Origin: Adineta vaga
Taxonomy: Eukaryota; Rotifera
Length of the DNA: 64,000 nucleotides
Assembly: GCA_021613535.1 (NCBI GenBank)
Contig: CP075496.1
Coordinates: 2,170,001 to 2,234,000 of the forward strand
Direction: 5' to 3'
Shown here: one piece after another, positions 50,195-62,142 of the stretch
How positions within the stretch are numbered: the stretch's first letter is position 1
Layout: each line of letters starts with the position of its first letter
Made by a program: the position numbers and the translations under genes
Notes under the pieces: generated by a model
Told to the model about the DNA's origin: nothing
Database searches by the model: none
The model's input: only the letters and a program-made list of their open reading frames with translations

Positions 50195-51953
50195 TTATAG
50201 TTTCTTTTTTACACAATCAAAGTTTCTTTCATACCTTTGAAGATTAGGATGTTCTGAAGACAATGATTGTTGCGCAATTTGTACAGCACGCTCATAAAAT
50301 GAGCAGGCTTTTGCATAGTTCTTCGTGTTTTCATACACCAAACCGATGTTGTTGTAAGATGTAGCCAAATCAGGATGATTTGGAGGAAGTGATTGTTGTC
50401 GAATTGCAAGGGCTTTTTCATGAGATGAAAGTGCTTTTGGATGGTCACCCATGTTGTAATACACATTACCGATGTTGTTGTAAGATGTAGCCCAATCAGA
50501 ATCTTGAGGAGAAAGAGTTTTCTCCTTGATGGCAAGTGATTTTTCATACACTCTGATCGCCTCATCATATTCTCCTCGATTGTATTTGATACAACCTAGT
50601 CTATGATAAATTCGTCCTTTTTCACTCTCCTTGATTGCTTGATCAAGTAGCATTTCATAAATCTCTTCAGCCTTATCATTTTGACCCAATTTGATTAGTA
50701 CTGAACCCAATCTGTACCACCCCTCTTCGTCTGGAAAACTCTTCTCGTATGCGCTCAGTCAGTGCATGTAATTCCTTGTCACTATCACTGGTCAGTGTCA
50801 AACTCACTTCGAAGAGTTTGTTATTTCCACTCATTTGTTTGATATCGTGAATTCGAAACACGCTGTGCATTGAAAACAGCACTTCATCTTCGCCCTCAAT
50901 GGCACTAAGATCACGAATTGATGCAAATGCTGTTGTTGATTGTTTTGGATCAATTGTCATCACAAACAAAATTGCCACCAAATCTGGATTACTAATATTC
51001 TCTTTGGCAAACCAAAGTGAAATATCTTTATTCTTGCTAGTGGATAAGAAGTTGTTAAAGGACATGAGTCCACCTTTTGTCTGCTTGAGTTGTTCGAAAT
51101 CTGCCTTTGATAATCCTTGTCCACGATAAACTGTGAAGATATGATCCATATGTTGTTCTTGATGCACGGATTCGATATGTCGATGTAGATCATTAATAAA
51201 GAAACCCATCCGTGTCATGATGTCACCATCCATCATTCGGATTCCACGATTGAGCATGCGATAAAAGAAACATTCATAAGTATACCACCAGATAGGCTTT
51301 TTCTGATGATACTTGTGTTCCAATCGTTCCACATTCTCTAATTCCCGATCGTTATCGATGAAAAGTTCACGACAGTAGTTGACATAATCTTGAATATGTG
51401 TGTCGTCGAATTTGATGGTCACTAAGATCTTCTTGAGGATCTGAGTGTGCATGAAAGAGGGATCTAGTTGATCCAACTTTTTGCCAGATGTCACGAAACT
51501 CATTGATACAGCATTTTGTTCACATTGTGCTGCTGCTTGTTTGATAGCTTCACAGATAGGTTTGATCTCTGTGAAGACTCCCTTGATCTTTGGCCAATCC
51601 TTTGCCCATCCTTCATGTCGTTGTTTGTTGCCACAAAAGATAAAAATGGAATCCACTTGAGACAGATCATGTACTTGAGGCACAATAAGCTGTCCAAGTG
51701 AACCTGAAATAATCATACATGCCTTACGATCTTTGATTGTTTCAATGAATTGGATGCACTGATCACTATCGATGTAAGTATTTAAATCATTGACACAACG
51801 TCGAAGGTGTGTCATTGTATTTTGACAATCTTCGTTGTTCTTATCGATATTGCCATCCAACCATATAAGAAGAATATTTTGGATCTTCTGAATATCTAGA
51901 CGACGATGTGCACGTGTGTCTTGTGAAATCGAGCTTGATTTGCTACTTGCCAT
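50195..51953 (-). pseudogene. ART-TPR gene copy A, frameshifted
   Basis: An intronless copy of the gene at 55979-58507. The ART part is open from ATG at 51953: the arginine of YRGQG (R277), the STS motif and the EDE glutamates are all present. Near 50737 two bases are missing relative to copy B, so the frame breaks and runs to a stop at 50676. The TPR part continues in another frame (50195-50710) with one lead-in unit and three 42-residue TPRs, against nine in copy B. The current ORF could still give a 425-residue ART without TPRs. ART domains move ADP-ribose from NAD+ to arginine; whether this one is active is unknown. Copies A and B are very similar through the ART part, so the duplication is fairly recent. 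Confidence 0.8.
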
Positions 51954-54900
51954 TGACTTCGTTTTCAATGTGAATATTGTAGATTAAGATTTTTTAAAGA
52001 AGTTAAAAATGATAAAATAGTGAAGAAAAACGACTTTTATAGATCTTTTCTGCTGTCTTGATACTACATCTTTTTATGGCTATATCACTTGTTGTTATCG
52101 AAAATCAACAAAACTCAGCATGCAAATCGTCATCAATGCAATAAATGTAAAATAAAAAAGCATAAATGAAATGCTTCTTATGATTCTAATAGTACTTGAA
52201 TCAATCGGCGAAAAAGAGATGATCATAGTATTTAATGAGAGTGTTGCATGTTTGTTAAAGGTAAAAACGATTTTCTTATTCTTTTATTTTAAGCCGCATT
52301 TTTGTATGAAGAACAAAAAGTTGGAAGAAAACATGTTTTTTTAATATCAATAGACACAATATAAACCGTGTAAACCGCGGATAACATACGATTCGAAGAA
52401 TATTCATTTATCATCAATAAATACATATCAATACGAGAACTAACAGTAGAATAATTAAGATTGTTATTCTGCAAAATATTTCATATAGATTTTTTTTTCA
52501 TTTTGTTCTAATATAACATTCAAATAAAGAGAGAAAAATATCTTCTCAACGATAATGTTCATCCACTATTCAAGATATATGAAATTATAATCAAGTTCAA
52601 AAAAAACTATTTAATAAATGATAAGTTATTTTTCATTGATATTGATACACAGATAAATTCATAGAATAAGATTTTGTTTCGATTACTCATCACGAATAAA
52701 TGAAAACTTTAATGCTTTATCTATCTTATCCCAGCATCAGTTCATTAGAAATCAAAATAATCATGAAGTCAGTTACTGGAATATTATATTCTCTGCGGAT
52801 ATTGATTCAATTCACAATAAGTGGCATATGCAAATAACATTCGTTGTATGTAATGAGCCAGTCAAAATAAAAATAATATTGATATCATCTAAAACTGCGC
52901 ATCTGTGAGTCGTTTTGAACAATTCGACACAAGTAAGTTTTCGATGTATCAAATTTTGTTTTAATCAAACTTTTTAAGATAAGATACAGAAAAAAAAGAT
53001 TGATTCTATTTCGATATTAAAGGAATATAAATGATTTTTAAAATATACGACTCGTTAATAATTTAAATTATTGATATCAGATTTTTTTGTGCGAGAAATC
53101 TTCGAAAAATGAATCGAATAATAAAAAGACTCGAATTTAATTTTAGTAAGAAACGTCAATTTGATTTCTTTTCCCTATCAATCTAAAGATAAGTTTTAAG
53201 GAACAATCTTCATCTTTTCAAATAAACAACACGGAAGAAGAATTAACGTATATATTTCTGAATAATAATTTGAAATCAATATAAAAGCTCTTTTATCTTT
53301 ATAATTCAAACAGAATCATGTTCGTGTTAATTTCCTTAAAATTACCAAATTTATTCAATCAAAAAGATTGATGTTTAAATTAGAGTTTTTGCTTCTTGTG
53401 AATTAGTTGAAGATGATAAACAAAGCGTACATTGTAATATTCATAGCATTTGTTTTCAAAACAACTTTGATTGTGAATGATGAAATTGTATTCAATGGTA
53501 ATATAAAGAACTACGTGAATAATAAAAGTTGACAATTTCTTTTAAGAAAGATTGTATTCATTAAAGGAAAAAATAGAGAAATTTCTTTTTAGTATGATAA
53601 TGTATAGAGTTGGAGAGAGAGCAAGACGAGATATAAATCGAAGAAGAAAACGCATAAAATATTTTGCTCACTTCTACCTATGATAAAATAATTGAAACCA
53701 TGTATATTGAGAGATCTAATTAATATATACATTAGCATTGGTCCTGGTTCATTTCTATACAACACAATGACAGAAAATCATATTGAAATTTAATTTAATT
53801 ATTTACTAGAAAAGAATTTTATTTTAGTGATTTCTTTTTTCCTTCATATATCTTCATCGTTTTATATTTATTATGATTACCAAAAAGTTTCGATCACAAG
53901 GAAGTTTATCGCAATATTTATTGGAAAAAAATGAAAGGTAAAAAAATTATTGTTTCTAATTACTATTTAAAAGAGTTTTTTATCGAGAAAATACTTTAAA
54001 TTCCAAATAAATAATGACTTTTCAAAACTTCATTTTTTCCCTTCCAGTAAATCGCTCTTTCTTCTTCAAACTGTTTTTGAGGATTAATATGAGAGAGATA
54101 GAACGATGAATGAATAATTGTGGAAGTTTGTCTTTAATAAAATAGTAAAAAGCTATTCTGGTTTGTGTTATTCAACATTTTCTTATTCATTTTTTGACAC
54201 GAATGCAAAATACTATACATATATAGAAATATATTCGTTCTTGCAGCATTATCGAAAACTGACAGGTTTTTTCATTGTTGATCCTAAAACTAATTATTTC
54301 TCATTCAGTATAAAAAAACTGAGTCTAGAAATACTCTTCAATTGACTCCACATTCAAAACCTTATTGGTTCTACCCATGTAAGAAAAAATTTATGAAAAA
54401 TAAATTAACACGAAAAAGATCGTAATCGATTTTAGTCGCGCTTTAGAAGAACCGCGTTTTCTCGCTTGCTTAACCATCGGACAGACTTCTCGACCTTTTT
54501 ATGAGAATCCTCTCGTCGACAAATACTAAGTACAATAGTAGAGCAAGCTATATTTCCCTCATCATACTTTTAGGGATAGTATCCCTTGATATTCATCCAC
54601 ACATGGAGATGTATTGATGATTAAGATTAAAATCGCAGTTTTTACCGTTTTTTTTCTACTAGTGTGGTTCTTCGAATCTTATCGAATGCACCGCGTAGTA
54701 GTTGATTTTGTAAATCTATCTAGTTCTTTCTCGTAAGTGATAGAGTCAAATATTTCAGCTCATCCGACTCATCATACCATCCGTCAAAAAAGGACGATCT
54801 GTTTTTCTTTTCTTGCTCTTGTTATGTCGAGCAAAAATGTGTTTACTGTGAGGATAGGACGAACGAGGAGGTCATCTGTGAATAAAATGAGTATTTTTTT

Positions 54901-55134
54901 TTCAAAATACACGAAAATTTATGTAGACAGATCAAAAACGATTGAACATATTTCCTGGATGTTGAACAGGTTTTCAGGGGGTCTCTGCAAAATCATTTCT
55001 TGAAAAGTTCTCATATGTTTCATAATCGTGTGTGTTACTTGAAGATAATATTCTGTGTTCAAATAGATTTGTTTATCATGCATCGATTTATCAAGCGAAG
55101 AAGTCAATCAAGAAATGCAAAAATTTTGAGTTGA
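51954..55134. other. Gene-poor stretch, about 3.2 kb
   Basis: AT-rich DNA upstream of copy A (its presumed promoter) running to the next relic. Short ORFs are low complexity. No repeat or RNA gene was recognised. Confidence 0.55.
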
Positions 55135-55490
55135 AACGATTCATCAGATGATGAATATCGCATAGATATTGTTGTTGATGAAGAAGTACCTTTCAACGAA
55201 AACCTAGATTTGGCTGACGTTGCTGATCTGGCTGAAATGTGTGAGCTACTTTATGGTACAAAATACCTTAAAACTTTGATTTACGTATCATTGCGTTTCT
55301 TCGAGGTAAAATGAGACGATGTTGCTAATTATTTAAAGAATATCGGTTTAATGGTCATTGCAACTTCTCATAAATGGGCAACAATATTTATTAAAGATGA
55401 TTACGAAGAGTTTTTGAATGATTTACGTGATGGTAAACAAACTGATTCATTTTATGACACATTTCCATAAATTGAAGCAAATGAGAATTC
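55135..55490 (+). pseudogene. Coding relic, transposon-associated protein type (tentative)
   Basis: One plus-strand frame reads as normal protein for over 100 codons with only isolated stops. It contains ADLAEMCELLYGTKYLK, then HKWATIFIKDDYEEF and DLRDGKQTDSFYD. The pattern recalls an uncharacterised protein family common near transposons in invertebrates such as Hydra. It is broken by a TGA near 55315 and a TAA near 55470. The function is unknown. Confidence 0.4.
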
Positions 55491-55603
55491 GTAGAACAAC
55501 GATTAACAGCGCAAAACTGTGTTTTACTGTATGGTTTTTCAGCGATTCTCTAAAAACCTGTTGAACATCCTAGTACAATTGTATTTCAATGAGATCCTCA
55601 TCC

Positions 55604-55965
55604 GTGAACTGTTCCACACTATTTTAAGATGATCTATATATTTTTTTAGTTTCTCTTTCTCTATGCATTTATAATGATGAATGATTCTTTTGCCGGAACA
55701 CAAATGAATCATTCATCATATATAATTACGCACTTTATTGTTACACAGCCTGTTGAGTGGCTATTCTTTCTTACTCAACACAGAAAAATTCTTCTTGTTG
55801 TTTTTTGACACCGACAAACATAACCGTGTAGGTCTTTTCTAGCAATACATGTCTAATACAGTGGGTGATACTGCCCAGTTAGTGTTTTTAAAACAGTGAG
55901 TAGAGTTTTTCTGTACGCGCGCGATTCATTTATTTAATAGTTTTCTCTTTATTACAGAAAAATAG
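55604..55965. repeat. 3' flank shared by both ART-TPR copies
   Basis: The segment starting GTGAACTGTTCCACACTATT (55604) matches 49923-50170 downstream of copy A, with small gaps. It shows that the duplicated block covers the gene and about 270-360 bp of downstream DNA. Confidence 0.8.
55674..55719. repeat. Hairpin downstream of ART-TPR copy B
   Basis: A 14-bp perfect inverted repeat (55674-55687 and 55706-55719), the counterpart of the 17-bp hairpin beside copy A. The stem is kept while the loop differs. Confidence 0.8.
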
Positions 55966-55978
55966 AATAAAACACGAA

Positions 55979-58507
55979 TTATTTCTTTTTCGTGTTTGCA
56001 AGGTTATTTCTATACATCTGAAGATTAGGATGTTCTGAAGGCAATGATTGTTGTGCAATCTGTACAGCACGCTCATAAAATGAACAGGCTTTTGCATAGT
56101 TCTTCGTGTTTTCATACGCCAAACCGATGTTGTTGTAAGATGAAGCCAAATGAGGATGATTTGGAGAAAGTGATTGTTGTTGAATTCCAAGGGCTTTTTC
56201 ATGAGATGAAAGTGCTTTTGGATAGTCACCCATCTTGTAATACACCAAACCGATGTTGCCATAAGATGAAGCCAAATCAGGATGATTTGGAGGAAGTGAT
56301 TGTTGTTTGATTGAAAGGGCTTTTTCATGAGATGAAAGTGCTTTTGGATAGTCACCCATCTTGTAATACACCAAACCAATGTTGTTGTAAGATGTAGCCA
56401 AATGAGGATGATTTGGAGGAAGTGATTGTTGATTAATTGCAAGGGCCTTTTCATGAGATGAAAGTGCTTTTGGATAGTCACCCATGTTGTAATACACCAA
56501 ACCGATGTTGCCATAAGATGAAGCCAAATCAGGATGATTTGGAGGAAGTGATTGTTGTTTGATTGAGAGGGCTTTTTCATGCGATGAAAGTGCTTTTGGA
56601 TAGTCACCCATGTTGTCATACACCAAACCGATGTTGTTGTAAGATGAAGCCAAATGAGGATGATTTGGAGGAAGTGATTGTTGACTAATTGCCAGATCTT
56701 TCTCATAATATGAAAGTGCTTTTGGATAGTCACCCATGTTCGAATACACCAAACCGATGTTGTTGTAAGATTTAGCCAAATCAGGATGATTTGGAGGAAG
56801 TGATTGTTGACTAATTGCCAGATCTTTCTCATAATATGAAAGTGCTTTTGGATAGTCACCCATGTTCGAATACACCAAACCGGTGTTGTTGTAGGATGAA
56901 GCCAAATCAGGATGATTTGGAGGAAGTGATTGTTGACTAATTGCAAGTGCTTTTTCATAATATGAAAGTGCTTTTGGATAGTCACCCATGCTGTAATACA
57001 CTCCACCGATGTTGTTGTAAGATTTAGCCAACTCAGGATCTTGAGGAGAAAGAGTTTTCTCCTTGATGGCAAGTGATTTTTCATACAATCTGATAGCCTC
57101 TTCATATTCTCCTCGATTGTATTTGATCGAACCAAGTTGATGATAAATTGGTGCCTTGTCACTCTCCTTCGTTGCTTGATCAAGTAACATTTCATAAATC
57201 TCTTCAGCCTTATCATTTTGACCCAATTTGATTAGTACTGAACCCAATCTGGACCACCCCTCTTCTTCTGGAAAACTATCCTCTCGTATGCGCTCAGTCA
57301 GTGCATGTAATTCTTTGTCATTATCACTGGTCAGTGTCAAACTCACTTCGAAGAGTTTGTTATTTCCACTCATTTGTTTGATATCCTGAATTCGAAACAC
57401 GCTGTGCATTGAAAATAGCACTTCATCTTCACCCTCAATGGCACTAAGATCACGAATTGATGCAAATACTGTTGTTGATTGTTTTGGTTCTATTGTCATC
57501 ACAAACAAAATTGCCACCAAATCGGGATTACTAATATTCTCTTTGGCAAACCAAAGTGAAATATCTTTATCCTTGCTGGTGGATAAGAAATTGTTAAACG
57601 ATATGAGTCCACCTTTTGTCTGCTTTAGTTGTTCGAAATCTGCCTTTGATAATCCTTGTCCACGATAAACTGTAAAGATATGATCCATATGTTGTTCTTG
57701 ATGCACGGATTCGATGTGTCGATGTAGATCATTAATAAAGAAACCCATCCGTGTCATGATGTCACCATCCATCATTCGAATGCCACGATTGAGCATGCCG
57801 TATAAGAAGCAATGATAAGTATACCACCAGATAGGTGTTTTCTGATGATATTTGCGTTCCAATAATTTCACATTGTTCAATTCTCGATCGTTATCGATGA
57901 AAAGTTCACGACAGTAGTTGACATAATCTTGAATATGTGTATCGTCGAATTTAATGGTCAATAAGATCTCCTTCAGGATCTGAGTGTACATGAACGAAGG
58001 ATCTAGTTGATCTAACTTTTTGCCAGATGACACAAAACTCATTGATACAGCATTTTGTTCACATTGTGCTGCTGCTTGTTTGATAGCTTCACAGATGGGT
58101 TTGATCTCTGTGAAGACTCCCTTGATCTTTGGCCAATCCTTTGCCCATCCTTCATGTCGTTGTTTGTTGCCACAAAAGATAAAAATGGAATCCACTTGAG
58201 ACAGATCATGTACTTGAGGTACAATAAGCTGTCCAAGTGCACCTGAAATAATCATGCAGGCCTTACGATCTTTGATTGTTTCAATAAATCTGATGCACTG
58301 ATCGCCATCTGTGTATGTGTTTAAATCATTGACAGCACGTCGAAGATGTGCCATTGTATTTTGACAATCTTCGCTGTTGTCATCTATGTTGCCATCCAAC
58401 CATATAAGCAGCACATTTTGGATCTTTTGAATGTCGAGACGACGGCGTCCACGTGTGTTTCTTGAAGCTCCAGTTGTTTTTTGAGTTGTTGTGGTGCTAC
58501 TTGCCAT
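55979..58507 (-). CDS. ART-TPR protein: arginine ADP-ribosyltransferase domain plus nine TPRs
   Basis: An intronless 842-residue ORF from ATG at 58507; the frame upstream has no ATG. Residues 1-40 are Ser/Thr/Arg rich. Residues 40-170 form an alpha/beta region (VLLIWLDGNID, FIFCGNKQRHEGW) of unknown role. The ART fold spans about 190-400 with the R-S-E triad: R282 in FTVYRGQG, S309-T-S, and E360-D-E362 in EGEDEVLF. The E-x-E form predicts arginine as acceptor. Residues 410-840 hold one lead-in unit and nine 42-residue TPRs of the kinesin-light-chain type (YNNIGLVYxNMGDYPKALSxxEKALxI), a protein-binding superhelix. There is no signal peptide or membrane helix, so it probably acts in the cytosol. 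Such ART-TPR fusions are abundant in rotifer genomes, but partners and substrates are not known here. The single-exon structure contrasts with the intron-rich genes around it, which suggests retroposition or horizontal origin. Confidence 0.88.
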   Translation of the reverse strand: MASSTTTTQKTTGASRNTRGRRRLDIQKIQNVLLIWLDGNIDDNSEDCQNTMAHLRRAVNDLNTYTDGDQCIRFIETIKDRKACMIISGALGQLIVPQVHDLSQVDSIFIFCGNKQRHEGWAKDWPKIKGVFTEIKPICEAIKQAAAQCEQNAVSMSFVSSGKKLDQLDPSFMYTQILKEILLTIKFDDTHIQDYVNYCRELFIDNDRELNNVKLLERKYHQKTPIWWYTYHCFLYGMLNRGIRMMDGDIMTRMGFFINDLHRHIESVHQEQHMDHIFTVYRGQGLSKADFEQLKQTKGGLISFNNFLSTSKDKDISLWFAKENISNPDLVAILFVMTIEPKQSTTVFASIRDLSAIEGEDEVLFSMHSVFRIQDIKQMSGNNKLFEVSLTLTSDNDKELHALTERIREDSFPEEEGWSRLGSVLIKLGQNDKAEEIYEMLLDQATKESDKAPIYHQLGSIKYNRGEYEEAIRLYEKSLAIKEKTLSPQDPELAKSYNNIGGVYYSMGDYPKALSYYEKALAISQQSLPPNHPDLASSYNNTGLVYSNMGDYPKALSYYEKDLAISQQSLPPNHPDLAKSYNNIGLVYSNMGDYPKALSYYEKDLAISQQSLPPNHPHLASSYNNIGLVYDNMGDYPKALSSHEKALSIKQQSLPPNHPDLASSYGNIGLVYYNMGDYPKALSSHEKALAINQQSLPPNHPHLATSYNNIGLVYYKMGDYPKALSSHEKALSIKQQSLPPNHPDLASSYGNIGLVYYKMGDYPKALSSHEKALGIQQQSLSPNHPHLASSYNNIGLAYENTKNYAKACSFYERAVQIAQQSLPSEHPNLQMYRNNLANTKKK
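56040..57130 (-). repeat. Tandem 126-bp repeats coding TPRs
   Basis: Nine in-frame units of 126 bp (42 codons). Inner units are nearly identical at the DNA level. Fifth and seventh units resemble each other, as do sixth and eighth (the latter pair start YGN rather than YNN), pointing to duplication of a two-unit, 252-bp block. The first and last units have diverged, as in copy A. Confidence 0.9.
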
Positions 58508-60010
58508 TGATTTGATTTGTTCTGTTGATGAGAATAACAAATATTGTGAATTTTAATTCCTTTGAATTTGAAAAATTACTAATAATTGACTGGCGAAAAT
58601 TTGCTCATTATATAGATCTCTGTTCTCTTCATCTGTGTTTTTCTTTTGTTTTTGTTGAACAACGCCTTTTTTATTTTGCTGCTTTTTCTTATTTCTTCCG
58701 AAATCAGGCGCAAACAAAGGAATCCATTTAACGAGGTACTCTTACATAGCTGCCAGTCATCGAAATAGTCGCCGAAAACGAATGTTTTTTTATTTGTTCT
58801 GTCTTCAAAACGTACTCTTATTGTTTGCGTTTGAGAATCGAAGGATGGAAAAATCTTCATGACGACGACAACAATAACAGAAGAGTTTCAATCATTGTCC
58901 TTCTCTTTTTCATTATTTTAAAATAAAATTATCTACAATAAGGATATGATTGGTCCATTGAAACAGAGATTGAGTGAGAAAAAAGAAGTTTTTGTTATTT
59001 AATTCTGACTATAGATGATCTATACATTTTGCGAAGAAATGTGATTATAAAATCTTTCCACGAAAAAAAACTTGACAGAATTTGTCTTATGATTTTGTTT
59101 GATTTCTTCAACAATGTGAAGTAAATAAACACAACATAAATTCTGCATTCATGTTTTTCTTTTTGAAATATTTTCAAATTCTTTTAGTTGTTGTTCACTT
59201 TTCTATTCTTTGACTACATATAATATTCTGTAATAGGAAGTATTCTTCGTGTTGTTTCTTATAACATATACAATATGCACTTTTGTTCTATTTCTTCTTC
59301 GCACTCTCTAACCGTTAGAGAAGATTTTCAATGAAAAATGGATTCATATGTTTTTTTTTTATTTTCGATAAATTACGTAGTTAAAAAGAAAAAATTATAA
59401 CCTTCGATTTCATACCGATTCAAATGAATTTTTATATCATTAAAATATCTCTGTACACTCCAAATACTTAATTATTAACATTAGTCACATGATTCTCCGA
59501 GATTTTGGTCACGGGAATTATCCATTTTGAATTCTCTTTTGAGCTAATCAATCTTACGTTCGAACAATTGAAATGAATTCATTGATTGTAATATTATCGT
59601 CCATTCTTGTTTATTTATTTGATTGAAAACATTGAAAATCTGTCGTTTTCTTTTGGGTCTGATGCAATTTTGTTTGTCTTTTCAAACGAATAATATGTAT
59701 TACATGAATTTATATGTGAAACTTATTTCCAGACTTTCTGATGGATACAAAGTTACAGGAAAATACTGTGTATTTATATTTAAATTGTTCCTGACTACGT
59801 TTATTGAAATAGGCAACGAAAATGAATGTTTTTCTTATTTACTCTCTCTCCAAACAGTATCAGATGAAATTAGTTCATTGAAAGACAGAAAGAATAAACT
59901 TAAAGTCAAAACTATTTTCTGCAGAAATTGATTGCATTTATAATAACTAAAAATAAGTATTCGTATTTTTATTTATCTCCAAGAAGATACTTAGTTCATT
60001 TTCGACAACA

Positions 60011-60032
60011 AATATATATATATATATATATA
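60011..60032. repeat. (TA)n microsatellite
   Basis: About eleven TA dinucleotides in non-coding DNA. Confidence 0.9.
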
Positions 60033-61422
60033 CATATATTATAAAGAATCTGAAGACAAAGCTTCGTTACATATATGTTCTATATATATTCTAAAGTCTT
60101 TCCGCGAAAGAAGTTTTTGAGAGGATGAGACCAGTGATAATGACATAGAATTACATGTACTGTTTGATTTCTTTCTCGGTATAAGACGTCACACTTTTTC
60201 TACATTTGTCATTCTCTCATAGCTGAATTTCAAAAACTAACAACATATTAAAAATGATTCTAATACAACTAGAATATCAGTCTATATAAATTAACAATGT
60301 GTCACAAATATTATGTAAAAACTTTTGAAAATAAACTCGATCTTTTTTCGATTTATTCAGTCTTCTTTAAATCGAGAAAATTATATATCTCACTATTCAC
60401 TGAAACATAGACAAAACGCTCAAAGTCACTATTTTGCACAGTGAGACATCTAATATCACTTTCATATCTTTATTTTAATTATAGTTCTCTTCATTTCATG
60501 TTGTCAATCCAATAATAATTGAATATCTTTTCATGCCGCATTCTATTCTCTCATCATACAGATTAGCTATTTAAACTGTTGTGATGATATTGATTCCTGT
60601 TCATAATAAGATTTAACAAACTTTTCATTCCTTATTGCTGTTTGTTCTAATGAATAGCAAGAGTCTATACTTAAACCTATCACTTTAATTCAATTTCTCG
60701 AGCAATTGATATGTCATACACATATTTCTATCTGAGAAAAACATCTTGTTCGTTCAATTCACAAAACAAACAAGTGATCTGAATGTTTTCTCAAAGAAGA
60801 GATTATACATTGGTTACATGACTGACAAGAGCATCTAAATCTCACACATATTCTCTAGTGACACGAATATAGACGAAATAAGTAAACAAGAAGAAGACAA
60901 AACGTTGAAGTGCGAAATTGAATATAGAGGAGGAAAAAAAAATATTAATTGGACTCGTGTGCACATCGATATAGCGTGTGAATTAGTTACATAAGAAATC
61001 GATCAATTGTTATTCATTTAACTTTCACTCTACATGAAATTAGTCGTAGACAATTTATCATTTTAATTCACATTCTCTTATGCATATCTAATGAATAGTC
61101 ATTATATTTGTTAGAAACAAAAAACTGTTTTCATTGTTGTTTTTTCAGTAAACTTCAAAGAAATATCACATTTTAAAGTATCTGTCAAAAGCGATTACTT
61201 GTTTGTAAAAAAAAAACTAACATAACGACAAGTTGAATAGAAGATCATTCATTTTCACAGTCATGTGTGAGAAAAGAAGATCGCCCGTTCATATTGTGAT
61301 AAAAACAAGCCTGATAGGCATGCCGTTCGGTGACACTTCTTTTATATATATGTTGATCACTAAACTAGATCGATTAAATCATTTTCAAAATAAAACCAGT
61401 GTTGTAGAAACGAAAATAAACG

Positions 61423-61438
61423 TGAGAGAGAGAGAGAG
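61423..61438. repeat. (GA)n microsatellite
   Basis: About eight GA dinucleotides upstream of the CDC25 gene. Confidence 0.85.
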
Positions 61439-62142
61439 AATTATATAGAAAAACATCTCGATCGTGTATCAGCTGCATATACAAATCAGTCAGTCAAACA
61501 TGTCTATATGAACAAGAAGCAAAGTTTTCTTGTTAAATCTATACATTGGTCTTACTGCCTCTTATTTTACAAATATCAAGAAAATAACTAAAAAAATGTT
61601 CATTATCTACAATTAATTCGTTTTATTGTTCAATGTACACTTTACGAACAACTTTTGGCGACAGGTAAATTTTTTCCATCTGTTATTGTTAATTTCATCA
61701 CATATTTTCCTCGTCTAAAACGATTATATGAAATTGACATGATATAATTAGAAAATATTTTCAGGAATGCTGCTTATCTTGAAGACATTTCGAATCGATA
61801 AATAGGTCATCTTATCCTTCTCTTTGATTTTCTTGCGTATATGTCTATCGGAAAAAAGCGTTAGATTGTGTTAATAGCACTCAGAAAAGTGCAAATGAAA
61901 ACAACATTGGAATTCACATCTAACGTTCGTTCGTTTTTTTCTCTTCATCTTTAACGAACTTTTCTTTCCTCGAGAGAAACGAAGAAAAAAAAGGGATGTG
62001 TTCTTCTCTTTCTCCTCTTCTGTCTCTCTCCCTCTCTTCTCTATTGAACATACATTTATAAAAAAACAACTTCGTTAAACTGGACAACCATTTTTCTTCA
62101 TCAATCGAAAAAGATAAAAATATCTCTCAACATGATACATCT

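Larger units (their letters stand above)
58508..62142. other. Gene-poor stretch, about 3.6 kb
   Basis: AT-rich DNA between the ART-TPR copy B promoter side and the CDC25 gene. A (TA)n run lies at 60011-60032, and a (GA)n run near 61423-61438. No supported gene. Confidence 0.6.

Noticed and set aside
56040-57130. Regular direct repeats as a CRISPR array
   Set aside because: Units are contiguous coding TPRs with no spacers, in a eukaryotic genome.
55930-57216. A 428-codon ORF in a second minus-strand frame over the TPR array
   Set aside because: The 126-bp unit is a multiple of three, so an open alternative frame is repeated with it. The product is a repeated Trp/His/Thr string with no domain.
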